45,150 nt of DNA from an uncultured Bacilli bacterium (GCA_944358705.1 CALVRR010000014.1:1-45150), one strand, 5' to 3'; shown: positions 22,066 through 30,265, counted from the stretch's first letter. Notes: a model not told the origin generated them from the sequence alone. Numbers and translations: made by a program.

Positions 22066-24144
22066 TCTTTCTTTTTTGTCTTCTATTATTACTTCTGTTT
22101 TTGGAAAGATAGTAATGGTTCCTGAAGTTATTGTGGTTAAATATGGTATTTTCTGATTGATTAGTCTTTCTATTACTTCTTCTTTGGGATGGTGATAACG
22201 ATTTTTTTCTCCGACAGAAATTATTGCTAATCTAGGAGATACTTCTTTTAAAAATGAAAGACTCGTACTAGTGTCGGAACCATGATGTCCTACTTTTAAA
22301 ATGTCTGCATTTAAATTGTAATTTTCTTGTAAATATCTTTCAGTTTCTATGGTAGCATCTCCCATCAATAAAATATTTAAATTAGGATGAATCACATAGT
22401 ATACTGAACTACTTGTATTTTCTTCTTTCCATTCTTTATTTAGTTGATAGATAGTAAAATTCCCTATGGAAAAGATTTCTTCTTGTTTTACTTTTTTTAC
22501 ATTTTTTATTTCTTTTCTTACCTCTTTTTCTATTTCTTTTTCTGCTCCTAAATTTAAATAAATATTTTCTACTTTAAAGTGTTTCTCTAAGTATAATATT
22601 TCTCCCATATGATCATAATCTCCATGAGTTAGAAATATATAATCTAATTTTTTTATTCCTAAATTTTTTAATAATGGTATTGTTATATATTTGGTGATTG
22701 TGGATGATTCTTCCTTGGTATTATAGGTTATTTTCCCTCCAGTATCTACTAAGACTGTTTTTCCTTTGGAATATATTAAGATGGAATCTCCTTGTCCTAC
22801 ATCTATTATTTTTATAAAATCTTTTTGAAAATACGTCGGTATGGTGTAATGTAGAACTAATCCTATTGTAAGAATTATTTTCCACTTCTTTCGATTGGTT
22901 TTTAATACTAGGAAGATGATAATTAAATATATAAAATAAAAGATAATAGGAATTTTTGCGAATATGAATTTTCCAATCTGGATATTACTTAGATAGATAG
23001 AAGAAGTTTCTAATCCTTTTATTAAAACATTATAGATTGGTTCTAATATTGGAAATAGAAAAGTTATGATACTTGCTGGAAATAAAACTATATTTACGAA
23101 AGGAATATAAAACAAATTATAGATAATACTAAAAACATTTATTTCTTTCCAATAATAAAGACTTATTGGAATACTTAATAAAAAGGCAAGAGAAGATGTT
23201 TTTATTAGTGTTTTTAGATAAGAAGTATTTCCTTTTAAAACCAATAAGAAACCAATACTGATTACATAGGAATACCAAAAAGCGACTTCAGTTATATAAA
23301 AGGGATTGATTAATACTGTTATTGATAAGGATAAAAGTATTAGACTTGTTTTCTTGAAAGATAAATTCCAGACTTTGTTTATAGAAAATAAAAAGAAAAA
23401 TAAAACACTTCTTATAATAGATGCGGTTTTCTCTATTAACGTAAGATATCCTAGTAAAATTAAGAATACTATTTTATATCTTGTTTTTTCCTTTTTGCAT
23501 ATCTTTGTTAATCCTTTTAATAAGAATTTTGCTAGAAGATAAAATTGCATTCCACTGATAGCAAACAAATGACTAATTCCATTTTCTTGGTAACTTATTT
23601 TTGCTTCTTCTCTAATATTTTCTTGATTTCCTAATAGAAAAGCTTCTATATAAGGGTTCATTTTTCTTTTTTCTATTTCATTTTTTATTTTATAATATAG
23701 AGAAGTATTATTTTTTCTTTTGGTTATTTTTTCTATGTTTATTATGTAGAATATGTTTTTTCTTTGTAAATACGTTTTATAATTAAATAAGTTTTTGGTG
23801 GTTGGTTCTCTGGGAGTAGTTAACTGTCCTTTTATTTCTACATGGTCTCCTAAATTTATTTCTTTTTGATATTTTTTCTTTTCTTCTTTTGTTTTAAAGT
23901 AATAAACACCTTTTATTTTTTCTTTTCCTCGAATCATCATTGTTACTTTTTGTTCTTCTAGTTTATTACTTATTAAAATTCCAGTTACTTGTTTGGTGGT
24001 TTTAGAATAATGAGATTGTCTTGGTATTGTTATTCTTACTATTGTAGAGATTCCTACCAATAGAAGAAAAAGATATAAGTATTTATTCGACGGTAATATT
24101 TGATTTAATTTCTTCAAAAGTAGAATCTCCGATACCAGATACAT
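22063..24144 (-). CDS. comEC: ComEC/Rec2 DNA uptake channel protein
   Basis: Inner-membrane channel for single-stranded DNA entry during transformation. 693 aa as the longest reading. The order is an N-terminal membrane pair and OB-like domain, the multi-helix 'competence' domain (with HLFAISGMQFYLLA near residue 190), and a C-terminal metallo-beta-lactamase-like domain. The last holds IIDVGQGDSILIY, LVDTGG, THGDYDHMG and VGHHGSDTS, so its metal ligands are intact. The start is unclear: the ATG at 24144 overlaps comEA by 62 bases, while a TTG at 24117 has GGAG 8 bases upstream and is a good alternative (about 684 aa). Second gene after comEA. Confidence 0.93.
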   Translation of the reverse strand: MYLVSEILLLKKLNQILPSNKYLYLFLLLVGISTIVRITIPRQSHYSKTTKQVTGILISNKLEEQKVTMMIRGKEKIKGVYYFKTKEEKKKYQKEINLGDHVEIKGQLTTPREPTTKNLFNYKTYLQRKNIFYIINIEKITKRKNNTSLYYKIKNEIEKRKMNPYIEAFLLGNQENIREEAKISYQENGISHLFAISGMQFYLLAKFLLKGLTKICKKEKTRYKIVFLILLGYLTLIEKTASIIRSVLFFFLFSINKVWNLSFKKTSLILLSLSITVLINPFYITEVAFWYSYVISIGFLLVLKGNTSYLKTLIKTSSLAFLLSIPISLYYWKEINVFSIIYNLFYIPFVNIVLFPASIITFLFPILEPIYNVLIKGLETSSIYLSNIQIGKFIFAKIPIIFYFIYLIIIFLVLKTNRKKWKIILTIGLVLHYTIPTYFQKDFIKIIDVGQGDSILIYSKGKTVLVDTGGKITYNTKEESSTITKYITIPLLKNLGIKKLDYIFLTHGDYDHMGEILYLEKHFKVENIYLNLGAEKEIEKEVRKEIKNVKKVKQEEIFSIGNFTIYQLNKEWKEENTSSSVYYVIHPNLNILLMGDATIETERYLQENYNLNADILKVGHHGSDTSTSLSFLKEVSPRLAIISVGEKNRYHHPKEEVIERLINQKIPYLTTITSGTITIFPKTEVIIEDKKER

Positions 24145-24778
24145 TTTTTAAATCTTCTATCTTTTGGAATGGAGTTTTTTTGCGATAAGAAATAATTGCT
24201 TCTGCCTTAGTTTCTCCTATACCAGGTAAGGTCATCAATTCTTCTTTGGTTGCGGTATTAATATTTACCATCGTGGATGGTTGTTTTTCTTCTGGCTCTG
24301 TTTTTTCTTCTATACAAGCATCGTTTTCTACTTGTCCCTCTTCTTCTAGAAGACACTTCTTTTGAAGATATTCTTCTTGTTGTTTCGTTGCTACCCAGTT
24401 TTCTACTTCTTGTCTACTATATATGATAATTACCATTTCGTCGGTTATCTTCTTACTTAAATTAATGACTGAAGTATCTGCACTTTCCGTTAATCCACCA
24501 GCTTCTCCTACCACATCAATGACTCTTGACCCTTTTTTTAATTTATATATCCCTGGATTATTTACTTCCCCTTTGATATCTACCATATATTCTTCTACTT
24601 TTTCTATGGTTTCTTCTTTCTTTTCCTTTTTTATTTTTTGTACTTTTACTGTGTCTATTGTTTTTTCTTTGGGAAGGGTTTGATATTTATAAATAACAAA
24701 GCCTCCTATACTTCCAATAATTATTACTATTAATAATCCTATTACAATTTGTTTTCTGTACCTATAATGAAATGACAT
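24083..24778 (-). CDS. comEA: ComEA, DNA receptor for transformation
   Basis: A 231-aa membrane-anchored DNA-binding protein. One membrane segment (about 10-30), an SLBB domain (DIKGEVNNPGIYKLKKG, about 68-84) and two C-terminal helix-hairpin-helix motifs: NINTATKEELMTLPGIGETKAEAI and FQKIEDLKNVSGIG (split here as typical). It binds incoming double-stranded DNA and passes it to ComEC. AGGAGG lies 4-5 bases before the ATG. The region between SLBB and HhH is longer and more charged than in short ComEA proteins. Only comEA and comEC are seen here; uptake pilus genes would have to be elsewhere. Confidence 0.94.
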   Translation of the reverse strand: MSFHYRYRKQIVIGLLIVIIIGSIGGFVIYKYQTLPKEKTIDTVKVQKIKKEKKEETIEKVEEYMVDIKGEVNNPGIYKLKKGSRVIDVVGEAGGLTESADTSVINLSKKITDEMVIIIYSRQEVENWVATKQQEEYLQKKCLLEEEGQVENDACIEEKTEPEEKQPSTMVNINTATKEELMTLPGIGETKAEAIISYRKKTPFQKIEDLKNVSGIGDSTFEEIKSNITVE

Positions 24779-24803
24779 ATGACCTCCTCTCTTTTATTCT
24801 TAG

Positions 24804-24834
24804 ATAAAAAAAGAAAAGTTCTTATTGAACTTTT
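24804..24834 (-). terminator. Terminator overlapping the end of the DHH phosphodiesterase gene
   Basis: AAAAGTTC / GAACTTTT stem with a 5-base loop (24814-24834), followed by TCTTTTTTT on the minus strand. The stop TAA sits in the loop. Confidence 0.8.
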
Positions 24835-26081
24835 TCTTTTTTTGGAGGAATTCTTAATTTTCTTTTTCCTTTATTTTCTACTAATCTTTCTTCTTTCTTT
24901 CCTACTATTACGATGGTATCTTCAGGTTCTTGCTGTGACACAATATTTTCTTCATCCACTTTCATTTCTGATAACTTTTCCATTAATAGTTCTTCTAAAG
25001 CAAAAATATTTGATGTTGTTACACTTCCACCAGCAATTTGTTGTCCACCGCCTCCACCACATACTGGAGATTTAGGGGGAGTTTCCTGAGGAAAGTAAGT
25101 ATAGTCTTTTTCTTCAAATACCTCTAATAAGTTTCCTACATTTAGATTTCCTTTACTTCTTGCACAGATTCCTACTGTTTCTTCATCTACATATCCCATC
25201 ACTACAGCTACTTCTGCATACTTTGCGACAATTTTATCGGCTGCTCTTGCTAATAAATCTCTACGATAAATTTCATGTGGTGTTATTCTGTTAATTGCAA
25301 AAGAAACTTGTGGGGCACCTAAAATATTAGTGTATACTCGAATAGAATTATTATTTATTGTGATTTCCGTTGTTTCGCTTGGTCCAATCTCTCTTATTAT
25401 ATTAGAACCAAAGATTAAATTATTTATTTTTTTGTCTTCTTCATAATTTGCAACACGCCATCTACTAACAACTTCATAACTCGCTCCTCTAGCATATAAT
25501 TTTTCAGCTGTGTCGTGAGTTGTTGCTGTTGTGTTTTTTTGAAAGCTTTTGGTATCTAAAACAATACCAGCATATAAATAGTTTGCCATTTCTTCCGAAT
25601 AATTTATTTCCAAGTTTTGTAAAAGCTGAGCTACTATTTCGCAGGTACTTGAAGCACGTTCATCGATATGTTTATAGTCAGCCACTATCGTTTGGTCTGT
25701 TTCTTGGTGATGATCAATTATCATAATTTTTCCTACTTTATCTAAATCCTCTTGTACTGAAGTTAAATATTTTTTATTTACATCTACAGTAATTAGTAGA
25801 GAATTTTTATTAGCTAATGCTTGGAATTCTTCTAAATTGATAAAGTGATAATCATCTTTGGTATCTTCGATTATTTTAGCTACACCAGAATCCAATTCTT
25901 GTGCTAAATCATTTACCACAATATAAGCTTTTGTATCTAATTCGCTTGCTATCGTTGCAACCCCTAGAGCAGAGCCAATAGCATCATAGTCTGGTGTATT
26001 ATGCCCAACAATAAAAACTTGAGACGCATTTGCTATATTTTTAAGTAAGACATCTCTTAGTAATTCTATTTGATCACTCAT
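24822..26081 (-). CDS. Stand-alone DHH/DHHA1 phosphodiesterase, GdpP/NrnA type
   Basis: A 419-aa soluble phosphodiesterase. DHH motifs are present: GHNTPDYDAIGSA (26-38), DHH (123-125) and DTKSF (176-180); the DHHA1 domain has ARSKGNLNV (about 308-316) and a glycine run near 342-346. The motifs match the DHH half of GdpP more than NrnA, but the membrane, PAS and GGDEF parts of GdpP are absent. Likely substrates are therefore c-di-AMP, pApA or short oligoribonucleotides. An insert before the glycine run and a charged C-terminal tail of about 45 residues are unusual. It has its own promoter and terminator, and its RBS lies in a small hairpin. Confidence 0.85.
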   Translation of the reverse strand: MSDQIELLRDVLLKNIANASQVFIVGHNTPDYDAIGSALGVATIASELDTKAYIVVNDLAQELDSGVAKIIEDTKDDYHFINLEEFQALANKNSLLITVDVNKKYLTSVQEDLDKVGKIMIIDHHQETDQTIVADYKHIDERASSTCEIVAQLLQNLEINYSEEMANYLYAGIVLDTKSFQKNTTATTHDTAEKLYARGASYEVVSRWRVANYEEDKKINNLIFGSNIIREIGPSETTEITINNNSIRVYTNILGAPQVSFAINRITPHEIYRRDLLARAADKIVAKYAEVAVVMGYVDEETVGICARSKGNLNVGNLLEVFEEKDYTYFPQETPPKSPVCGGGGGQQIAGGSVTTSNIFALEELLMEKLSEMKVDEENIVSQQEPEDTIVIVGKKEERLVENKGKRKLRIPPKKEKVQ

Positions 26082-26109
26082 TTTCCATTAGCTCCTTTTA
26101 ATGAGCTTT

Positions 26110-26138
26110 ATTCTATCATAAAAAGCCTGGAAAGTCAA
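26110..26138 (-). promoter_or_regulatory. Promoter of the DHH phosphodiesterase gene
   Basis: TTGACT (26138-26133), 17-bp spacer, TAGAAT (26115-26110) with an extended TGA. The -35 begins 2 bases after the ftsW stop. Confidence 0.75.
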
Positions 26139-26139
26139 T

Positions 26140-27282
26140 CTATTTTGCTTTCTCAGGTTTTTCCTTACATAGTCCATTTTCTACACTAACACGTTGTACA
26201 ATAGTTAATGCTGCAATTAAACAGATGGTGAAACTTCCTCCATAACTCATAAATGGTAATGGTACTCCTGTCATTGGCATTAGTCCAAATATTCCCATTA
26301 AGTTAATAGCTATATGTAAAAATATATATACGGCAACTCCGTAACATAGGAGAGCTCCTCTATTAGTTGGGCTATCCCTTCCTATTTTTAATACTCTATA
26401 TAATAAGAACATATACATTAAGATAATTCCAATTCCAAAGATAATACCTAATTCTTCTACAATGATTGCAAAAATGAAGTCGGTATATGGTTCTGGTAAA
26501 TATAAATATTTTTGTGTTGAGTTTCCTAGACCTACTCCTGTTAATCCACCATTATTTATGGCAATATAGCAGTTACATACTTGGTTACCACTCGTTAATA
26601 ATTTATCACATGGATTACTAAAATCAAAACGTTCTAATTGACGTTCTAATAGGACTGATTTTCCAGCTCCTAATAAAGCTACTCCTGCAAATACTGCCAG
26701 TCCTAGGAGAGCGAAAACTGTTTTTATCTTTATTTCTTTTAGTACTGGAGATGCTAAAAACATAACTCCAACAATTACTGTATATATTATTGCTGTTCCT
26801 AAATCTGGTTGAATAAAAATTAATAAAGTAATAATACCACAGACAATTAATGGGAATAGACTTTTTCCATAACTTGTCATTTTTTTGTTTTTTTCATAGT
26901 ATCTTGCCAGCCAAACAATGGTTATGACTTTGGCAAATTCACTCGGTTGAATACTAATAGGACCTAGGTCGTACCATGAAATTGCCCTGTTTTTTGCTTG
27001 CCCTATAATAAGTAAGGCTAATAAACTTATCATGATAATAATTAATAGTCCCCAGGAAAACATTCCATAGGCTTTGGTTGTAAATTTTATCATGATAATC
27101 GACATAATGAGTCCTACAATTAAGAATAATGCTTGTTTTATAAAATAATTATAAGGACTTACGGCATGGGACATATAAGCTGTTACATTGGATGCAGAAA
27201 ACACCATAATTAGTCCAATAATGAAAAGTAATACTGAAACAATTAAAAGTGGTTTGTCTAAGTATTTGATTATTTTCTTCAT
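26140..27282 (-). CDS. ftsW: FtsW/RodA family (SEDS) peptidoglycan polymerase
   Basis: SEDS glycosyltransferase that polymerises lipid II with a class B PBP partner. About 380 aa with roughly ten membrane segments. Family marks include WYDLGPISIQPSEFAK (about 110), the large outside loop with GNSTQKYLYLPEPYTDFIFAI, and a C-terminal PLPFMSYGGS. I start at 27282 (MKKIIKYLDKP), because AAGGTGA lies 4-5 bases upstream; an ATG at 27297 precedes that RBS. FtsW versus RodA cannot be decided from sequence alone; the SYGGS end and LPEPYTDFIFA fit FtsW. It is outside the mraZ operon and may pair with either PBP in this window. Confidence 0.92.
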   Translation of the reverse strand: MKKIIKYLDKPLLIVSVLLFIIGLIMVFSASNVTAYMSHAVSPYNYFIKQALFLIVGLIMSIIMIKFTTKAYGMFSWGLLIIIMISLLALLIIGQAKNRAISWYDLGPISIQPSEFAKVITIVWLARYYEKNKKMTSYGKSLFPLIVCGIITLLIFIQPDLGTAIIYTVIVGVMFLASPVLKEIKIKTVFALLGLAVFAGVALLGAGKSVLLERQLERFDFSNPCDKLLTSGNQVCNCYIAINNGGLTGVGLGNSTQKYLYLPEPYTDFIFAIIVEELGIIFGIGIILMYMFLLYRVLKIGRDSPTNRGALLCYGVAVYIFLHIAINLMGIFGLMPMTGVPLPFMSYGGSFTICLIAALTIVQRVSVENGLCKEKPEKAK

Positions 27283-27419
27283 TGCATCACCTTCCATTCT
27301 ATATTATAATATCACATTTTTGATGGAATTGAAAAAAGATATCAGTCCTAGGTTCATTTTATTAACACTTTTTGTCAATTTACATAATTTATAATAGATA
27401 ATGTAAAGGAGGCTATCTT

Positions 27420-27581
27420 ATGTATTATTATGGTAATGGGTCTACTTGCTGTAGTAGTCAATATAATCAAATGCCATACTATCCTTACTATTATGGTCAT
27501 AGCAACAATTCAAATTATGCAATTATTTTAGTTTTATTTATCTTATTAGTTATTGTTCTTGGTTGCCGTTTCTCTATTTAA
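27420..27581 (+). CDS. YjcZ-like 53-aa small membrane protein
   Basis: A 53-codon gene on the plus strand with a near-perfect AAAGGAGG 7 bases before the ATG (27405-27412) and its own 12-bp-stem terminator right after the stop. The protein has a Tyr/Asn/Ser/Cys-rich head (starts MYYYGNGSTCC) and a hydrophobic tail with NYAIILVLFILLVIV. This is the layout of YjcZ-type small proteins, which in Bacillus are tied to sporulation and the spore surface. The family call is by pattern. Two Cys in the head and one near the C-terminus are notable. A TATAAT sits at 27390-27395, but -35 spacing is poor. AC-N16-CATAATTTA (27365-27391) is also visible. Confidence 0.8.
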   Translation: MYYYGNGSTCCSSQYNQMPYYPYYYGHSNNSNYAIILVLFILLVIVLGCRFSI

Positions 27582-27583
27582 GT

Positions 27584-27613
27584 AAAAAGTGTATACATAT
27601 ATACACTTTTTTT
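27584..27613 (+). terminator. Terminator after the YjcZ-like gene
   Basis: AAAAAGTGTATA / TATACACTTTTT perfect 12-bp stem with CATA loop (27584-27611), then TT. It starts 2 bases after the stop codon; the A/T flanks make it potentially active in both directions. Confidence 0.88.
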
Positions 27614-27638
27614 GTTATGATATTTTTTAGGTAGTTGT

Positions 27639-27893
27639 ATGGGGAAAGAGGACTCTTTAAATATTATTTTTTCTATGATAAATAAAAAGTATGGAAAGAA
27701 TACTTCTTCTGATTTACCAATGGATATGATTGGAGTTTCTTTGACCGGTTTTCTTTTGTATTATGGAAAATGGGTTTTACCAATTCTTCGGGATTTAGTT
27801 TTTGAAAGTGATTTTTTTTATAAAATCTCGTCCTTTAAAAGAGATTATCGAAGACCATCAGTACCAGGAGATGAAAATTTTTTCGGAAGATGA
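27639..27893 (+). pseudogene. 5' part of a frameshifted HExxH protein
   Basis: 84 codons starting MGKEDSLNIIF; only a weak AGGT-type RBS is seen. The frame runs through a run of eight T residues (27812-27819) and then into a Lys/Arg-rich tail that ends at 27893. If one T is skipped, the reading passes from FESDFF directly to IKSRPLKEIIEDH of the next frame, giving a continuous protein of about 319 residues. It is therefore the N-terminal part of the gene at 27802-28599, not an independent gene. An extended -10 (TGTTATGAT, 27613-27621) lies upstream. Confidence 0.65.
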
Positions 27894-28599
27894 TTTTACC
27901 GAATGTCCTGCAATCTCCACTTCCAATCAACTTTATTATTTTGAGAAAGATGGTCGTTGTATTTTCGAACAAGACCGTCCTAAATTATTTTGTTCTACTC
28001 TTGGAGTTAGTCAAAATGATTTATTAAATATATTTACTCATGAGCTAAATCATCTATTAAAATCCAGAATAAAAAGTCATGGTAGAATTGGTACGAATGG
28101 TTATTGGCTACGAAATGGTCTTCATTATTTTACTTCTTATTTGCAAGATAGATTTATCTATGAGAGTCAACAAGCAGAAATGTTAGATGAAGTTATTAAT
28201 GTATTTCAAACGAGTGATATTATGAAAGAGATTAAACAACTTGACAGTTATCGTTTTTCCTACCCTTTACAATCCTATTTAAGAACGTTAGATTTTGAGT
28301 CTTTGGATGAACCCTTTGGATATACGCTAACAGCTACGATGCTAGAGCAGTTTTGGAGGAATACAAATTTTAAAGAACAAATAAAAAGACCTCTTATTCT
28401 TGGGAATCTTTCTATCATTGAAGAAGACTTTAATCGAATGGTAGAAGATGATTTGTTTTCTAGTTTTGCGGATTCTTTTGATGAATTAGAAAATCCACAG
28501 GCAACAGAAGAAAGTTTTACGAATGCTGTCCTGTTTATTCGAGATACTACAAAAATTTACCAATTACATGAAAGTTTTTCTATGAAAAGAAAAATATAA
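27802..28599 (+). CDS. HExxH zinc-peptidase-like protein (3' part of the frameshifted gene)
   Basis: 265 codons from a TTG at 27802, though the true N-terminus is probably the upstream frame. It holds HELNH in FTHELNHLLKS (about residue 80), the zinc-binding and catalytic motif of many metallopeptidases, followed by a helical region of about 170 residues with acidic patches (for example EEDFNRMVEDDLF). There is no signal peptide, so it is probably cytoplasmic. The exact family is not recognised. An ATG at 27871 could act as a restart. An intact protein needs a +1 shift at the T8 run: a real frameshift mutation, a phase-variable tract, a slippage site or a sequencing error. Confidence 0.7.
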   Translation: MKVIFFIKSRPLKEIIEDHQYQEMKIFSEDDFTECPAISTSNQLYYFEKDGRCIFEQDRPKLFCSTLGVSQNDLLNIFTHELNHLLKSRIKSHGRIGTNGYWLRNGLHYFTSYLQDRFIYESQQAEMLDEVINVFQTSDIMKEIKQLDSYRFSYPLQSYLRTLDFESLDEPFGYTLTATMLEQFWRNTNFKEQIKRPLILGNLSIIEEDFNRMVEDDLFSSFADSFDELENPQATEESFTNAVLFIRDTTKIYQLHESFSMKRKI

Positions 28600-28653
28600 C
28601 CTTTTCATTTGTTTTTTTTTTTGATAAACTATAATGCGTAATGAGGTGGTACT

Positions 28654-29202
28654 ATGCTTAGAATGAAAGACATTTTAGATGAAAAAGATAAAAGATTACG
28701 AATGGTTAGTAAAGAAGTAGAATTTCCATTAACTAAAAAAGATAAAGAATTAATTCAATCTATGATTGATTATTTGCATGATTCTCAAATTGAAGAATTG
28801 TCTGAAAAATATGATTTACGTCCAGGTATGGGAATGTCAGCAATTCAATTAGGGGTTCCTAAAAGATATTTTGTGGTTGTGAATGAAATTGATGAAGGAG
28901 AATTTGAAACTTATATTTTAATTAATCCTAAGATTATTAGTAATTCTGTTGAGAAGATTTATGTAGAAATGGGTGAAGGTTGTCTATCTGTTAATCGACC
29001 TGTTGAAGGAATTGTTCCAAGATATGCTAGAGTTACGATGGAAGCTTACGATATGGAAGGTAGAAAAATCCATGTTCGAGCTCGCGAGGAGTTAGCGATT
29101 TGTTTTCAACATGAACTTGATCATTTAAACGGAATTCTATTTACTGATCATATCGACAAAAAAAATCCTTTCAAAGGAAAGGATCAATACAGAGCTATTT
29201 AA
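28654..29202 (+). CDS. def: Peptide deformylase
   Basis: Removes the N-formyl group from new proteins; iron or zinc enzyme. 182 aa with all three motifs: GMGMSAIQLG (variant of GxGLAAxQ), EGCLS and QHELDHLNG, whose Cys and two His bind the metal. GAGGTGG lies 4 bases before the ATG, and TATAAT sits at 28630-28635 with no good -35. The C-terminal DKKNPFKGK is common in Bacillota deformylases. Here the same bases form the terminator of the convergent gene. The stop codon lies in the loop of its own terminator. Confidence 0.97.
   Translation: MLRMKDILDEKDKRLRMVSKEVEFPLTKKDKELIQSMIDYLHDSQIEELSEKYDLRPGMGMSAIQLGVPKRYFVVVNEIDEGEFETYILINPKIISNSVEKIYVEMGEGCLSVNRPVEGIVPRYARVTMEAYDMEGRKIHVRAREELAICFQHELDHLNGILFTDHIDKKNPFKGKDQYRAI
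29158..29184 (-). terminator. Terminator of the convergent 333-aa gene, embedded in def
   Basis: On the minus strand, ATCCTTTC / GAAAGGAT stem with CTTT loop (29165-29184) followed by eight T residues (29165-29158). All of it is inside the def coding sequence, where it encodes the KKNPFKG stretch. Confidence 0.88.
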
Positions 29203-29218
29203 TAGCTCTTTTTATTTT
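29191..29218 (+). terminator. Terminator of def, overlapping the convergent gene
   Basis: AGAGCTAT / ATAGCTCT stem with a TTA loop (29191-29209) followed by TTTTATTTT. The stop codons of def (29200-29202) and of the opposite gene (29201-29199) both fall in the loop region, and the 3' arm and T run lie in the coding sequence of the opposite gene. Confidence 0.88.
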
Positions 29219-30200
29219 GTTTATTTTCATGTCTTAGTTTTATTCCAAGACTTACTCCCTCTCTAAAATAGTTAAATTCCTCAGAGTACATCATTCCTCT
29301 TTGCGTTATCTCTGCTAGCTTATTTATTTTTTTGTTTCTTTTATCAACATCTAAATCTTCCAAAGTTTCTGGTAATTGTTCATCAATTTTTCTTCCTATA
29401 ATCATTCCACGAATTAAATTTAGACGATCTTTCATAGAAATATTTTCTACTCTATAGAAAGAGTTTTTGGCATCTATTATATTTTGCGCAATTTCCCTTG
29501 CGTGACTTTCACCTTCTAAATTCCAAATATCTGAAGAGGTTGGTGATGATGCTAACTTTGTACATAGTGTTGTGATTTGTGTTGCTTTGTTATGCAAATC
29601 ACAATAATCTTCTACTCTTTTATCTTTCTCCGTAAGAGCTATTAATAGTTCTTCTTTGGCGCTTCTTATTTCTTCGCTTTGCATTGCCATTTTATCAAAA
29701 TAAGATTCTTGTCTTTCTAGTTTTTGTTGTTCGTCGTATTTTATCTGATACTCTATTCCTTTCATAAAATACTCTTTTTCTTTATAGGAAATTTCTTCTG
29801 TTTGGCTATCACTAATTATTCTTGTTACTTTATCTATCTTTTCTTTCGTGGTTAAGTCTTCTAGTCTGTGATATAGTCGAAGACTTATATGCTGCGAAAT
29901 AATTATTCCTTTGATTAATCCTATTCTCTCTGTAATAGATAAATTAGGGAATAGTTGAAAAGAAGTTCTCGCATCAAATAAGTTATGTAAGAAAGCTCTT
30001 TCTCTAATTTCATAAGAATTTTTAGAGTATGGATTTTTAGCTAAATTCACACAAGTGGCGATTATTTGATTTGTTAGTTCTTCCAGCTCTGCTTTCGTTT
30101 TTGCTTGTTCTGTTTCTTGAATGGTTGCTTTTAAATAATTTATTGCCCCTTCTTTTTCTTCTTCTGTTGGTGGGTCTATTTTTGGATCTACTATAAACAT
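29199..30200 (-). CDS. Unknown helical protein with an internal duplication
   Basis: A 333-aa soluble helical protein, no family recognised. Two halves repeat the same pattern. The first half (about 40-165) runs LTNQIIATCVNLAKNPYS, FDARTSFQLFPNLSITERIGLIKGIIIS and FMKGIEYQIKYDEQ. The second half (about 205-330) runs ATQITTLCTKLASSPTS, IDAKNSFYRVENISMKDRLNLIRGMIIG and FREGVSLGIKLRHE. This is a tandem domain duplication. I start at 30200 (MFIVDPKIDPP), where AAGAGG lies 6 bases upstream; a longer reading from 30257 adds only Arg/Lys-rich residues and skips that RBS. It is convergent with def and ends 4 bases inside its stop region. It may share a promoter with the HEIIH gene upstream. Confidence 0.75.
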   Translation of the reverse strand: MFIVDPKIDPPTEEEKEGAINYLKATIQETEQAKTKAELEELTNQIIATCVNLAKNPYSKNSYEIRERAFLHNLFDARTSFQLFPNLSITERIGLIKGIIISQHISLRLYHRLEDLTTKEKIDKVTRIISDSQTEEISYKEKEYFMKGIEYQIKYDEQQKLERQESYFDKMAMQSEEIRSAKEELLIALTEKDKRVEDYCDLHNKATQITTLCTKLASSPTSSDIWNLEGESHAREIAQNIIDAKNSFYRVENISMKDRLNLIRGMIIGRKIDEQLPETLEDLDVDKRNKKINKLAEITQRGMMYSEEFNYFREGVSLGIKLRHENKQNKKSY

Positions 30201-30265
30201 ATTTTTCCTCTTTTCTTTTTTATTTCTTATTCTAGTTTTTTTTCTTTTCCTTGTCAATTTTTTTC

